This document shows positions 8,027 through 15,211 of a stretch of DNA of 64,000 nucleotides, piece after piece. The stretch is from NCBI GenBank assembly GCA_963837735.1, contig CAWIOM010000011.1, forward strand, positions 62,001 through 126,000. Reading direction: 5' to 3'. How positions within the stretch are numbered: the stretch's first letter is position 1; every line of letters starts with the position of its first letter. The position numbers were made by a program, and so were the translations under genes. This DNA is from VRUE01 sp963837735. GTDB taxonomy: Bacteria > Actinomycetota > Thermoleophilia > Solirubrobacterales > 70-9. The notes under the pieces are model-generated. The model worked only from the letters and a program-made list of their open reading frames with translations. It had not been told where the DNA came from and did not search any database.

Positions 8027-8049
8027 AAGCCCCGCTCCGGCGGGGCTTT
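8027..8049 (+). terminator. Hairpin terminator after fragment 2
   Basis: AAGCCCCGC pairs with GCGGGGCTT across a TCCG loop and runs into TTTC. It matches the terminator behind the intact tRNA and belongs to the conserved left end of the next cassette. Confidence 0.6.
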
Positions 8050-8229
8050 CTCGTTCTGGGGCCTTAGGGGGCTGAACGTGGCGCGGCACGGATCGACGGT
8101 TCTGTGCCCGTTTGTGCCCGATAAGGGGGGACACTTGGACTGGGGCCCTCAGAATTGAAATGCGGGCCTCTCTGGACCCCCTCCGGACTCGGCTTCGGTA
8201 CTGATCGGCCGGTGGTTCGACCGGTCAAG

Positions 8230-8709
8230 CTACTTGACCGTGACCGTCCCATACATGCCCGCGGCGTAGTGACCGGGCAGATTGCAGAACATCACATACG
8301 TTCCCGGGGACAGGTCGAATCTTTCGGACTTCGTCGCGCCGGCCTCGACGTCAGCGATCTCGCCGGCCTCTTCGGCTTCCCCGTCCAGCTTCTCCTCGTC
8401 GACCTCACCGTTCGATTCGGTGGGGAGGTCGGCCGGGTTCTTGTTGGTCTTGAACAGAACGAGCTCATGCTCGACCGAGCCTTCGTTGGGGGCTTCGATC
8501 GTCGTCTTCCCGGCCGGGGCCGTCGCTTCATCCGGATCGAAGTAGAACTCGCCCATCTTGATCTCGACGGTCTTGCCACCACCATCAGCGGCCTCAGTCG
8601 TCTCGGCCTCGGTGGCGGCACTCGTCGAGTCATCATTCCCGCCTCCGCAGCCAATAAGAGAAACCCCGGCAAGCGCCAGCAGCGCCGTGAGAACGACCAG
8701 TCTGGGCAT
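8230..8709 (-). CDS. Cupredoxin-domain lipoprotein (blue copper type)
   Basis: The 159-residue protein has a lipoprotein signal (LTALLALAGVSLIGC, Cys near residue 21), a Ser/Thr/Glu-rich linker (to about 45) and one cupredoxin domain. All four type I copper ligands are visible: His in VEHELVLF, and Cys, His and Met in VMFCNLPGHYAAGM. An acidic insert of about 40 residues (KLDGEAEEAGEIADVEAG) sits between the first ligand and the Cys loop. It is likely an extracytoplasmic electron carrier or copper-binding protein. No oxidase or copper chaperone lies beside it, and it is the first of two genes in cassette C. Confidence 0.9.
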   Translation of the reverse strand: MPRLVVLTALLALAGVSLIGCGGGNDDSTSAATEAETTEAADGGGKTVEIKMGEFYFDPDEATAPAGKTTIEAPNEGSVEHELVLFKTNKNPADLPTESNGEVDEEKLDGEAEEAGEIADVEAGATKSERFDLSPGTYVMFCNLPGHYAAGMYGTVTVK

Positions 8710-9090
8710 CTAAATCATCCTTCGTCTCGTGGAGATTGGACGAGCACCTTCGTGCTATACAGAACTATGGCTATCACAATTGCCACTTTCAGTCGACAAA
8801 CTCCACTCGTCCGGCCCGGTTAGAACCCACAGGGCGCCTGCCGGGTGGAGCTGGATGAGCAGGTCGGTGCAATCGGCAAGCCCGGTCGCCGCCAGGAAGA
8901 CAGCTCAGGCGTATCGAGGAACAGCAGCAGGCCCCGCCAGGAAGCAACCCGGCTTTGCGGCGCCCTGATGTGCTCGGGGCAAGCCCTTCCTTGGTGACTC
9001 TCGCGATCAGGGGTGCGTGGGGATCGAGGCGAGAAGTGGTGCCAGAGCCGGGATTGCGGATCGCACAACCAGCGGTAGGCTCGCCTTACG
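8710..9090 (+). other. Intergenic stretch without recognisable features
   Basis: The 381 bp between two divergent genes must hold both promoters, but I see no clear -35/-10 pair. Both strands have short open frames whose translations are Arg/Ser-rich and resemble nothing known. No repeat or RNA is apparent. Confidence 0.4.
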
Positions 9091-9630
9091 GTGAGCGTGA
9101 GCGCAGATCAAACGGTGCCGCCCGAGGTCGAGATCCTCGAGGCAGGGGTGGAGCGACTTGACGATGTGGAGTCCCTGTGGCGAGCGATGCACGAGCACCA
9201 CGCGGAGGTCGCCGAGGCCTGCGAGGTAACCCCATTCCGGCCCGCGGGGGACTCCTGGCAGCGTCACCGGCTTGAGTTCGAGCACTGGATGCGAGACGGC
9301 GATGCCTGGTTGCTCATTGCCGAGCGTCAGGGCTCGCCGGTCGGCTTCGCCTTCTTCCGGATATGCGCCGGCGATCCGAGCTTCGAAACCAACGAGCGGA
9401 TGGGAGAGCTCGAGGCGCTGTCGGTCGAGCCGGCGTTGCGCCGCTGGGGAATCGGCTCGTTGCTCATGGAGCAGGTCGAGGGGCGTCTAGCCGATGCCGG
9501 CGTCGGCTTTATCGGCCTGAAGGTCGTCGCCGGCAACAGCGATGCCCTGCGCTTCTACGGGCGCTGGGGAATGGCTCCGTCGCACATTCGCTGCCTGGGG
9601 CGGACGCTTCCGGGCGGTGGCGGCCAGTAG
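9091..9630 (+). CDS. GNAT family N-acetyltransferase
   Basis: The 179-residue protein is a single GNAT domain that should transfer an acetyl group from acetyl-CoA to an unknown amine. The acetyl-CoA-binding motif is EPALRRWGIGSLLMEQVE (near residue 112), preceded by the beta-strand motif GELEALSV and followed by GLKVVAGNSDALRFYGRWG, the usual end of the fold. GTG at 9091 is the start; a second GTG lies 6 bp later. It stands alone on its strand in cassette C. The substrate cannot be predicted. Confidence 0.88.
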   Translation: MSVSADQTVPPEVEILEAGVERLDDVESLWRAMHEHHAEVAEACEVTPFRPAGDSWQRHRLEFEHWMRDGDAWLLIAERQGSPVGFAFFRICAGDPSFETNERMGELEALSVEPALRRWGIGSLLMEQVEGRLADAGVGFIGLKVVAGNSDALRFYGRWGMAPSHIRCLGRTLPGGGGQ

Positions 9631-9821
9631 CCTCACGGACGAGACCCGCACGGCGCTCTCGCGGCCCCCGAGCATCGGGCACAGAGCCCGATCCTGTGCC
9701 CGAATCCAACTGAATCCCCGGTAATCCAAGGTAATCCAGCTCCGATTCGCAGTTGAGCTTGCGACGGGCGAATGGCTCTGTGCTGCCGAATCCCGAGGTT
9801 TTCAGCGGCCTGCGCCCAGCC

Positions 9822-9864
9822 GCTTGCCATGCAGAAGGTCGAGGGTTCGAATCCCTTCAGCCGC
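9822..9864 (+). repeat. tRNA-Gly 3' fragment, copy 3
   Basis: The 43 bp are identical to the intact tRNA from GCTTGCCAT to the acceptor end, without the change seen in copies 1 and 2. It is the best-preserved fragment. The sequence before it (CTGCGCCCAGCC) is one base off the palindrome found at copies 1 and 2. Confidence 0.85.
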
Positions 9865-9872
9865 TTGTGAGG

Positions 9873-9895
9873 AAGCCCCGCTCCGGCGGGGCTTT
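9873..9895 (+). terminator. Hairpin terminator after fragment 3
   Basis: The hairpin AAGCCCCGC-TCCG-GCGGGGCTT with a short T run is identical to the one after fragment 2. Downstream the shared block continues to the tandem GTGCCCG motifs and a GCCCGATAAACGGGC inverted repeat at about 9964-9978. Confidence 0.6.
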
Positions 9896-10018
9896 CTCGT
9901 TCTGGGGTCCTGAAAGGCCGGGTCGGCGCGGGCACCGATCTGGGGGCTCTGTGCCCGTCTGTGCCCGATAAACGGGCGATTCGAGACCGGTCGGCGGCTT
10001 CGCGGCCAGGGTTCTTGC

Positions 10019-10117
10019 GTGACGTTCAAGTGGGGGGTGGTCTTCGGAGGACTTCTGGTCACGGTGGTCGCGCTCGCCTTTCAGTATGCCCTGAGCGAGA
10101 ATGCCGCCGATGCCTGA
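10019..10117 (+). CDS. Small membrane protein, 32 aa (candidate)
   Basis: A GTG-initiated frame of 33 codons encodes one convincing membrane helix (WGVVFGGLLVTVVALAFQYAL) between a short N-terminus (MTFK) and a small polar tail (SENAADA). Its stop lies 16 bp inside the next gene if that starts at 10101, or 7 bp inside if it starts at 10110, which suggests translational coupling. No strong ribosome site precedes it. The support is the clean hydrophobic profile and position; it could be chance. Confidence 0.4.
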   Translation: MTFKWGVVFGGLLVTVVALAFQYALSENAADA

Positions 10118-10685
10118 CGAGCTGCCGATCCTGCTCTTCGCCAAGCCAGCCGAGCTCGAGGCCTGGCTGGGGGAGAGCCACGCCGAGTCCCGGGGGCTCT
10201 GGCTGAAGATCGCCAAGAAGGGGACCGAGCCGCCGAGCGTCACCTATGCCGAGGCGCTGGAGCTGGCGCTCTGCTTCGGCTGGATCGACAGCCAGAAGCG
10301 CGGCCTCGACGAGCGCCACTTCCTGCAGCGGTTCACGCCGCGCCGTCCCGGCGGCCGCTGGTCGAAGATCAACCGCGGGAAGGCGGAAGCACTGCTCGCA
10401 GCCGGCGCGATGCGACCGGCGGGGCTGGCCGAGGTCGAAGCGGCCAAGGCCGATGGTCGCTGGGAGGCCGCCTACGAGGGCCAGCGCACAGCGGAGGTGC
10501 CGGACGACCTGCGGCGCGAGCTCGACGCCAATCCCGCCGCGGCCGAGTTCTTCGCCGAGCTCGACAGCGCCAACCGCTACGCGATCGTCTACCGCCTCGG
10601 CGACGCGAAGAAGCCGGAGACGCGCGAGCGGCGGCTGCGCAAGTTCGTCGCCATGCTCGAGCGCGGCGAGAAGATCCACCCCTGA
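10101..10685 (+). CDS. YdeI/OmdA-family protein
   Basis: The 194-residue soluble protein matches the YdeI-like family found beside or fused to DUF1905. Characteristic stretches are RGLWLKIAKKGT and VTYAEALELALCFGWIDSQK (residues 33-70), then a helical C-terminal OmdA-type half ending SANRYAIVYRLGDAKKPETR. The biochemical role is unknown; a link to surface or envelope stress is only suggested by family names. Starts at 10101 or 10110 are both possible, the second being nine bases inside. Confidence 0.82.
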   Translation: MPPMPDELPILLFAKPAELEAWLGESHAESRGLWLKIAKKGTEPPSVTYAEALELALCFGWIDSQKRGLDERHFLQRFTPRRPGGRWSKINRGKAEALLAAGAMRPAGLAEVEAAKADGRWEAAYEGQRTAEVPDDLRRELDANPAAAEFFAELDSANRYAIVYRLGDAKKPETRERRLRKFVAMLERGEKIHP

Positions 10686-10711
10686 TCGCGGCTCCCTGGC
10701 GACCTTGGCCA

Positions 10712-10752
10712 TTGCCATGCAGAGGGTCGAGGGTTCGAACCCCTTCAGCCGC
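10712..10752 (+). repeat. tRNA-Gly 3' fragment, copy 4
   Basis: The 41 bp run from TTGCCATGCAG to the acceptor end. Three substitutions include a T stem that became GGGTTCGAACCCC, which restores perfect pairing. The flanking cassette ends are not conserved on the left side. Confidence 0.75.
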
Positions 10753-10760
10753 TTCGAAGC

Positions 10761-10785
10761 AAAGCCCCGCTCCGGCGGGGCCTTT
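10761..10785 (+). terminator. Hairpin terminator after fragment 4
   Basis: AAAGCCCCGC pairs with GCGGGGCCTTT around TCCG. It also lies just 3' of the convergent RCC1 gene (ending at 10789) and could stop transcription from both sides. Confidence 0.6.
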
Positions 10786-10788
10786 GCC

Positions 10789-12609
10789 CTACCTGCGTCG
10801 GCGCGGCTTGATCTTGAAGCGCCTGACCGCGGGTTTTGCGTCGGCACCGAGAATGTTCAGCGCCCTGACCTTGAAGCGGTACTTGCCCGGCTTCAGGTGC
10901 TTGTAGGCCTTCGGGTCCCTGCAGCCGACGAACCTCGGCTTCTTCCGGCGGGACTTGCTCGTGCCGGCCCTGCGGCGCGACTTTGACTTCGGCTTGGGCC
11001 TGGCCAACAGGCACTGGAACCCGGTCACGGCTCCCGGTGCCTCGAAGGAGAACGTCGCCTTCTTCCGCCGGGCCTTGATCTTCGCCTTCGTGATCTTCGT
11101 CCCCTTGGGCTTGCCGAAGGTGGCGGTGACCGTTTGGTCGCTCGACATCGCCGCCTGGCAGACGCCGGTCCCGGTGCAGGGGCCTGAGAAGCCGGCGAAA
11201 TCGCCCGGTGTCGCAGGGCTGCCGCGCAGGATCGCGACTCGACCCTGCGGATAGAGACCGGAACATGCCGGGGGACAGCTGCCTTCGTGGGTCAGCACGG
11301 TGCCCGAGCCTGCGCCTGCGAACTCCACGTTCAGGGTCTGGGTCGGGCCGATCAGCGCAAAGCCGTTTTCATCGCCGGCTGCGATCTCGATGGCTCCAGC
11401 GACCAGGCTCGGTACCGGCGCCGGTACCAGTTCACTGGTCGCCCCTGTTCCGAACTGCCCCGCTTCGTTGTCGCCCCAAACGCGAACTGTGCCATCAGGG
11501 AGCAGCGCGTAGCCGGTGTAGTAGGAGCCGGACATGGAGCGCACCGCCGGGAGGCCCGGGATCGGAACAGGCACGTCGCTGCAGCCGGCGCCGTTGCATT
11601 CTTCGGGGCCCGCAAAATCGCCGGTCCCCAGCTGCCCCGCGTAGTTGCTGCCCCAAATGCGCGCGCTGCCGTCGGCGAGCACTGCGGTGTTGGAGTAGGA
11701 GCTTGCCTCGATCGACCTGATGCCGGAGAGCCCGGAGACCGGGACAGGGGCCGTGCAACCACAGGGGACTTCCGGGGCTTTGGACTTGGTGCCGTTGCCC
11801 GACTGGCCGAAAGCGTTGTTGCCCCAACCCCTCACGGTCCCATCGGCAAGCAGCGCCTCGGCGGAAAAGTACCCAGCTGAGATTTCAGTTACGCCGGTCA
11901 GGCCGGCGACCGGGATCGGATGATCGACGCAGGAGCACCCGCCTTCGGACCGTTCGCCATTGCCGAGCTGGGCGCCTTCGTTGCTGCCCCACGCCATCAC
12001 CGTGCCGTCGGCGAGCAGCGCGAGGCTGTAGTAGCCGGCGGCAGAGATCGCGATCACATCGCCGAGCCCGGGCACGGTCAGCGGAGCCGTGCTGCACCCG
12101 TAGGCGCCGCATTTTTCGGGCCCGGTCGTGCTCCCGACCCCGAGCTGACCCTGGGAGTTGTCCCCCCAGGCGAGCACGGTCCCATTCGAGAGCAGCGCCA
12201 GGCTGTGTCGGCTCGCTGCGGCAACCTGGATCGCGTTGGACACACCGCCCACCCCGACCGGCGCACTCCGGTTTGCCACTGTTCCGTCTCCGAGCTGGCC
12301 GTTCTCGTTGGCGCCCCAGGCCCAAATGGTGCCGTCCGTGAGGAGGGCAACCGCATGGGATGCACCCGCGGCCACCTGGGTGACGGAGGAGAGGCCCTGG
12401 ACCTGAGTGGGGGCGGGGATGCATTTACAGCCGGCGCCGCTGACCGAACCGATGCCGACCTGGCCGATATCGTTGTTTCCAAATCCGTTCACAGTCGCAC
12501 CTGCGCACTGTGCCGCGGGGGCGGTTACCAGGGCAACAAAAAGTAGGGAGAGCAGGCCGATAGCCAGGCGTCGACCGATGCGACGCGTTGAAGTCTTCTG
12601 ACTCAGCAC
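10789..12609 (-). CDS. Secreted RCC1-repeat beta-propeller protein
   Basis: The 606-residue protein has a signal peptide (AIGLLSLLFVALVTAPAAQC, residues 17-36). Seven RCC1 blades follow (about 38-405), each with a WGxNxxGQLGxG-like core such as WAWGANENGQLGDG. Five blades carry a Cys pair in the same loop (CKC, CGAYGC, CSC, CGC, CNGAGC), probably disulphides. A bacterial-repeat domain (NVEFAGAGSGTVLT) and a Lys/Arg-rich C-terminal domain of about 110 residues close the protein. Start GTG at 12609 has GGAG nine bases upstream. RCC1 propellers bind protein partners; here the location is extracellular and the partner unknown. Confidence 0.88.
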   Translation of the reverse strand: MLSQKTSTRRIGRRLAIGLLSLLFVALVTAPAAQCAGATVNGFGNNDIGQVGIGSVSGAGCKCIPAPTQVQGLSSVTQVAAGASHAVALLTDGTIWAWGANENGQLGDGTVANRSAPVGVGGVSNAIQVAAASRHSLALLSNGTVLAWGDNSQGQLGVGSTTGPEKCGAYGCSTAPLTVPGLGDVIAISAAGYYSLALLADGTVMAWGSNEGAQLGNGERSEGGCSCVDHPIPVAGLTGVTEISAGYFSAEALLADGTVRGWGNNAFGQSGNGTKSKAPEVPCGCTAPVPVSGLSGIRSIEASSYSNTAVLADGSARIWGSNYAGQLGTGDFAGPEECNGAGCSDVPVPIPGLPAVRSMSGSYYTGYALLPDGTVRVWGDNEAGQFGTGATSELVPAPVPSLVAGAIEIAAGDENGFALIGPTQTLNVEFAGAGSGTVLTHEGSCPPACSGLYPQGRVAILRGSPATPGDFAGFSGPCTGTGVCQAAMSSDQTVTATFGKPKGTKITKAKIKARRKKATFSFEAPGAVTGFQCLLARPKPKSKSRRRAGTSKSRRKKPRFVGCRDPKAYKHLKPGKYRFKVRALNILGADAKPAVRRFKIKPRRRR

Positions 12610-12623
12610 CGGTTGCTCCTATG

Positions 12624-13717
12624 TCAAGCCACCACCGCGATTTGCGGCGTCAGCGAGCCTCTCTGAGTGTCGACGGTGGTCATGGATCTCTCAATTTCGG
12701 ATTCGATCAAAAGCCGCCAGACCCGGCGCGCCAGGTGACGCTTGAGGCAGCGCAGGGCTTCGATTCTGGACTTGCCCTCGGCCTGCTTTTGGGCGAGGAA
12801 CTCGCGGGCCGGGGATGGATGCGCCCCTGGGTGACGGCGATGCGGTGCAGGGCGCAGTTGAGCTGGCGGTTGCCGCCGCGGTCGAGGCGGTGGCGGACGC
12901 GCTTGCCCGAGGAGGCGGGGATCGGGGCGACGCCGGCCAGGCGGGCGAACTTGGCGTCTGAGGCAAGGCGCTCGGCGCCGGCGGTCTCGGCGATCAGCTT
13001 GGCCGCGGTGAGGGCACCGCAGCCCTCCAGCGTCGAGCAGCTCGGGGGCCTGGGCCTTGACCAGGGCGCCGATCTCGCGCTCGAGCTCGGTGGCGCGACG
13101 GGTGCGGCGGCGGATCTCGGTGAGCAGCTCGCGGGCGATCGGCACCCTGGTGCCCTGCTCGGCGCGGGAGAGCTTGCGGGCGAGGCGCTCTAGCCAGACC
13201 ATGCGGTCGAGCGCGCCGGCTGGGATCTCCAGCTCGGGCCAGAGGTCGTGCAGGTGCCAGCGCAGCCGGCACTGGTCCTCCGAGCGCGCCTTGACGAGGT
13301 CCTCGCGGTGGTCGAGCAGCAGCTTGACCTGCAGGGCCGTGCTCGTCGAGGTGGGCGGCGGGCAGGGTTTCCGGGCCTTCCCGGAGGGCGGCGCGGGCGA
13401 CCGCCAGGGCGTCGATCGGGTCCGACTTGCCGCGGCTCCGTTCGCCGCGGCGGCTTTGGCCCATCAGCTTCGGCGGCACGCGGACGACGCGCTCGACCGC
13501 GGGCGACCAGGAAGCGCTCGAGGGAGCCCGAGACGTGGCGGCAGTCCTCGATCGCCCAGATCCGCTCCTCGTCGAGGGCGCGCGCCCAGTCGAGCAGCTG
13601 GCGAAAGCCGGGCTCTCTGGCTGCGGCGGTCAGCTCGCCGGCAAGCTGGCCGGTTCCCGCAACTACTGCGCCGCAGGTGTGGGTCTGCTTGTGGGTGTCC
13701 GTGCCGATCACGATCAT
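12624..13717 (-). pseudogene. IS110-family transposase, multiply frameshifted
   Basis: Translated pieces in different frames add up to one IS110 transposase. An N-terminal RuvC-like part starts at ATG 13717 (MIVIGTDTHKQTHT, then AIEDCRHVSGSLERFLV). The middle reads SRRGERSRGKSDPIDALAVA. The C-terminal transposase_20 part holds GALTAAKLIAETAG, FARLAGVAPIPASSGK and HRLDRGGNRQLN, ending with GKSRIEALRCLKRHLARRVW. At least four frame changes separate the pieces, so it is dead. IS110 elements have no clear terminal inverted repeats and I could not set exact element ends. The stop lies 15 bp before the RCC1 gene start. Confidence 0.85.
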
Positions 13718-14038
13718 CTGGCCTGTCCCTTCGATTGGTTGTCGCCTTCGGACGGACCGCCGGCGGACGAACCTCACTGGGGGCGATGCCACGCTCCTAT
13801 CAAGTCAAGCCGGCGATCCTCGGGTGGCGGCGGGCGACACAACGCATGGTGGTCAGACCTTCGGGTCGACAGCGAGCCTAGGAGTCAGCCCGCCGCCTTG
13901 CCGAGAACCAACCGTCCAGGTCGGACGCCAGCCGCCGACCGTGGGGCCGACGATGACAGTGAGGCCAGCCTAGCGGCAATCACCCAGGCCCCACGCAGGA
14001 CTCCCGGTCCGCGAGCATTCCTCCGCTCTGAACTGCGA

Positions 14039-14079
14039 TTGCCAGGGCAGAAGGGCGAGGGTTCGAATCCTTCAGCCGC
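14039..14079 (+). repeat. tRNA-Gly 3' fragment, copy 5 (degenerate)
   Basis: The 41 bp match the tRNA 3' part from TTGCCA to the acceptor end, with the AT-to-GG change of copies 1 and 2, a T-to-G change, and one C missing from the T stem. No terminator or shared block follows. It is the last and most decayed copy and marks the right limit of the array. Confidence 0.7.
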
Positions 14080-14128
14080 TTCGCTTCGAATCCCCTGCAC
14101 CTAGGCCACTCAGTGATCCACGGCCGGG

Positions 14129-14379
14129 GTCGTCGACGCCGCCGGCTACCTCGGCCACGTCTTCACAGGAACATGACAGGCAACCTTGTCCTGCTCGGGT
14201 TCGGAATCGCCGGCGGCAGCGGGCTGCCGATGATCTCCCCGTTCGTCTCCCCCGCGGCCTTCCTGGCCGGCGTCGTCCCCTTCGCCGCACTGCTCGCCCT
14301 GGTCCTCGACATCACGCCCAATCAGCTTTGCAGCGAGTGCGGAGCGATTCCAAGAGCTAGGCTGGACCCGTGCAGGTGA
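14129..14379 (+). pseudogene. DUF1275 (YoaK-like) membrane protein remnant
   Basis: Two frames give adjacent parts of the DUF1275 signature: VVDAAGYLGHVFTG from 14129, and from 14173 NMTGNLVLLGFGIAGGSG followed by SPAAFLAGV. In complete family members these form one stretch (a VDA..YL..G.VFTANMTGN motif in the first membrane helices). Here a frame change lies between them, the 5' part is missing, and the sequence soon loses similarity. It is a fragment of about 80 codons from a protein normally over 200 residues. It overlaps the start of the next gene and lies directly behind tRNA fragment 5. Confidence 0.65.
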
Positions 14380-15053
14380 AGCGTCGCATGCCCTCTCCGG
14401 CGATGGTCGTCGGTTGTATCGCGCTCTTCCTTGCACTCGGCGGCACCGGCTACGCCGCCAGCCGAATCGTCAGCCCGGCGCCGCCACAGGCGCGGCAGAA
14501 GCGACATAAGCGCTCCCAGAAGGCCCTGATCAAGGCGGCTGTGGCGAAGTACATCGCCGGCCATCGCAAGGAACTCGTCGGCCCGCAGGGGCTCGCGGGC
14601 AAGAAGGGCGACATCGGGCCCCAGGGCGACCCAGGGCAGGCCGGCTCGCCCGGCGTCGCCGGGCTTCCCTCGGTCACGGCCAAACTCGCCGGGCCGGTCT
14701 CGACCGGATCCTCGACTCACGTCGCGCTCGGCGGGCCCGAAGTGACGGTCAACGTCGGCCCCAGCGGGCTCGTCGCCTACTGGATAAGGGCGAAGCTGAA
14801 AAGCGTCGGTGGAGGCGTCGCGGAAGTCTGGCTCAACTACACGGGGGGATGGGGGGCGCAGCTGCAGACCCCGAGCAGCAACAACCTGCAGCTCTACTCG
14901 GTACCCGGCAGCGACTCCGGCACGCTGATCTTCAACACCGGGCTCTCGACTGTCTACGTCGGCTCGGGGCAACGCACCCTCTCGCTCGAATACGCCGACA
15001 CCGCGGGCACGGGCAGCTTCGAAGACATGGAGCTGGTCGTAGTCCCGCTATGA
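14370..15053 (+). CDS. Surface protein with short collagen-like segment
   Basis: The 227-residue protein starts at GTG with a signal/anchor (SPAMVVGCIALFLALGGTGYA, here positions 9-28), then a basic Lys/Arg/Gln stretch. About ten Gly-X-Y triplets follow (GPQGLAGKKGDIGPQGDPG and onward, residues 70-100), then a beta-rich C-terminal domain of about 120 residues. The layout is common among secreted proteins of Solirubrobacterales. The collagen-like part suggests trimer formation. The C-terminal domain is not recognised. Confidence 0.8.
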   Translation: MQVKRRMPSPAMVVGCIALFLALGGTGYAASRIVSPAPPQARQKRHKRSQKALIKAAVAKYIAGHRKELVGPQGLAGKKGDIGPQGDPGQAGSPGVAGLPSVTAKLAGPVSTGSSTHVALGGPEVTVNVGPSGLVAYWIRAKLKSVGGGVAEVWLNYTGGWGAQLQTPSSNNLQLYSVPGSDSGTLIFNTGLSTVYVGSGQRTLSLEYADTAGTGSFEDMELVVVPL

Positions 15054-15211
15054 GGGCGCCCGCGGCCGCCCGACCGCATCGACCGTCGTGAAGGTGCAAG
15101 GCCGCGCGGTCAGCGCTGAAGAAGGTCTCGCGAAGCGCGCTTCTCGCCCCGATTGGCAGTTGCGCCTGGGACCGGTTGCAGGGCCGGATTGCGGCGAGTA
15201 GTCTCGCCGGG

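Larger units (their letters stand above)
8019..9821. mobile_element. Putative tRNA-anchored cassette C (cupredoxin and GNAT genes)
   Basis: The cassette is bounded by tRNA fragments 2 and 3. The left end (8019-8135) has the shared terminator and the tandem GTGCCCG motif. The right end (about 9762-9821) keeps the shared GAATGGCTC...GTGCTGCCGAAT stretch but is shorter and more diverged than in A and B. A further CCTGTGCCCGAA and an inverted CGGGCACAG lie near 9675-9702. It encodes two genes on opposite strands and no recombinase. Confidence 0.5.
9865..10711. mobile_element. Putative tRNA-anchored cassette D (YdeI-like gene)
   Basis: The interval between tRNA fragments 3 and 4 is the smallest, 847 bp. 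Its left end has the shared terminator/GTGCCCG block. Its right end lacks the block found in A to C and keeps only a few bases before the tRNA fragment, so this unit is more eroded or of another lineage. It holds a small membrane ORF and a YdeI-like gene. Confidence 0.4.
10753..14038. mobile_element. Putative tRNA-anchored interval E (RCC1 gene and dead IS110)
   Basis: The interval between tRNA fragments 4 and 5 is 3.3 kb and is the most decayed. It starts with the terminator hairpin but has neither the GTGCCCG block nor a conserved right end. About 1.1 kb is a broken IS110 copy inserted beside the RCC1 gene. Bases 13718-14038 hold nothing recognisable. Confidence 0.3.

Noticed and set aside
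13718..14038. Integrase or excisionase gene to serve the tRNA array
   Set aside because: All intervals of the array were read on both strands for tyrosine- or serine-recombinase motifs; only the IS110 transposase remnant was found, which does not target tRNA 3' ends.
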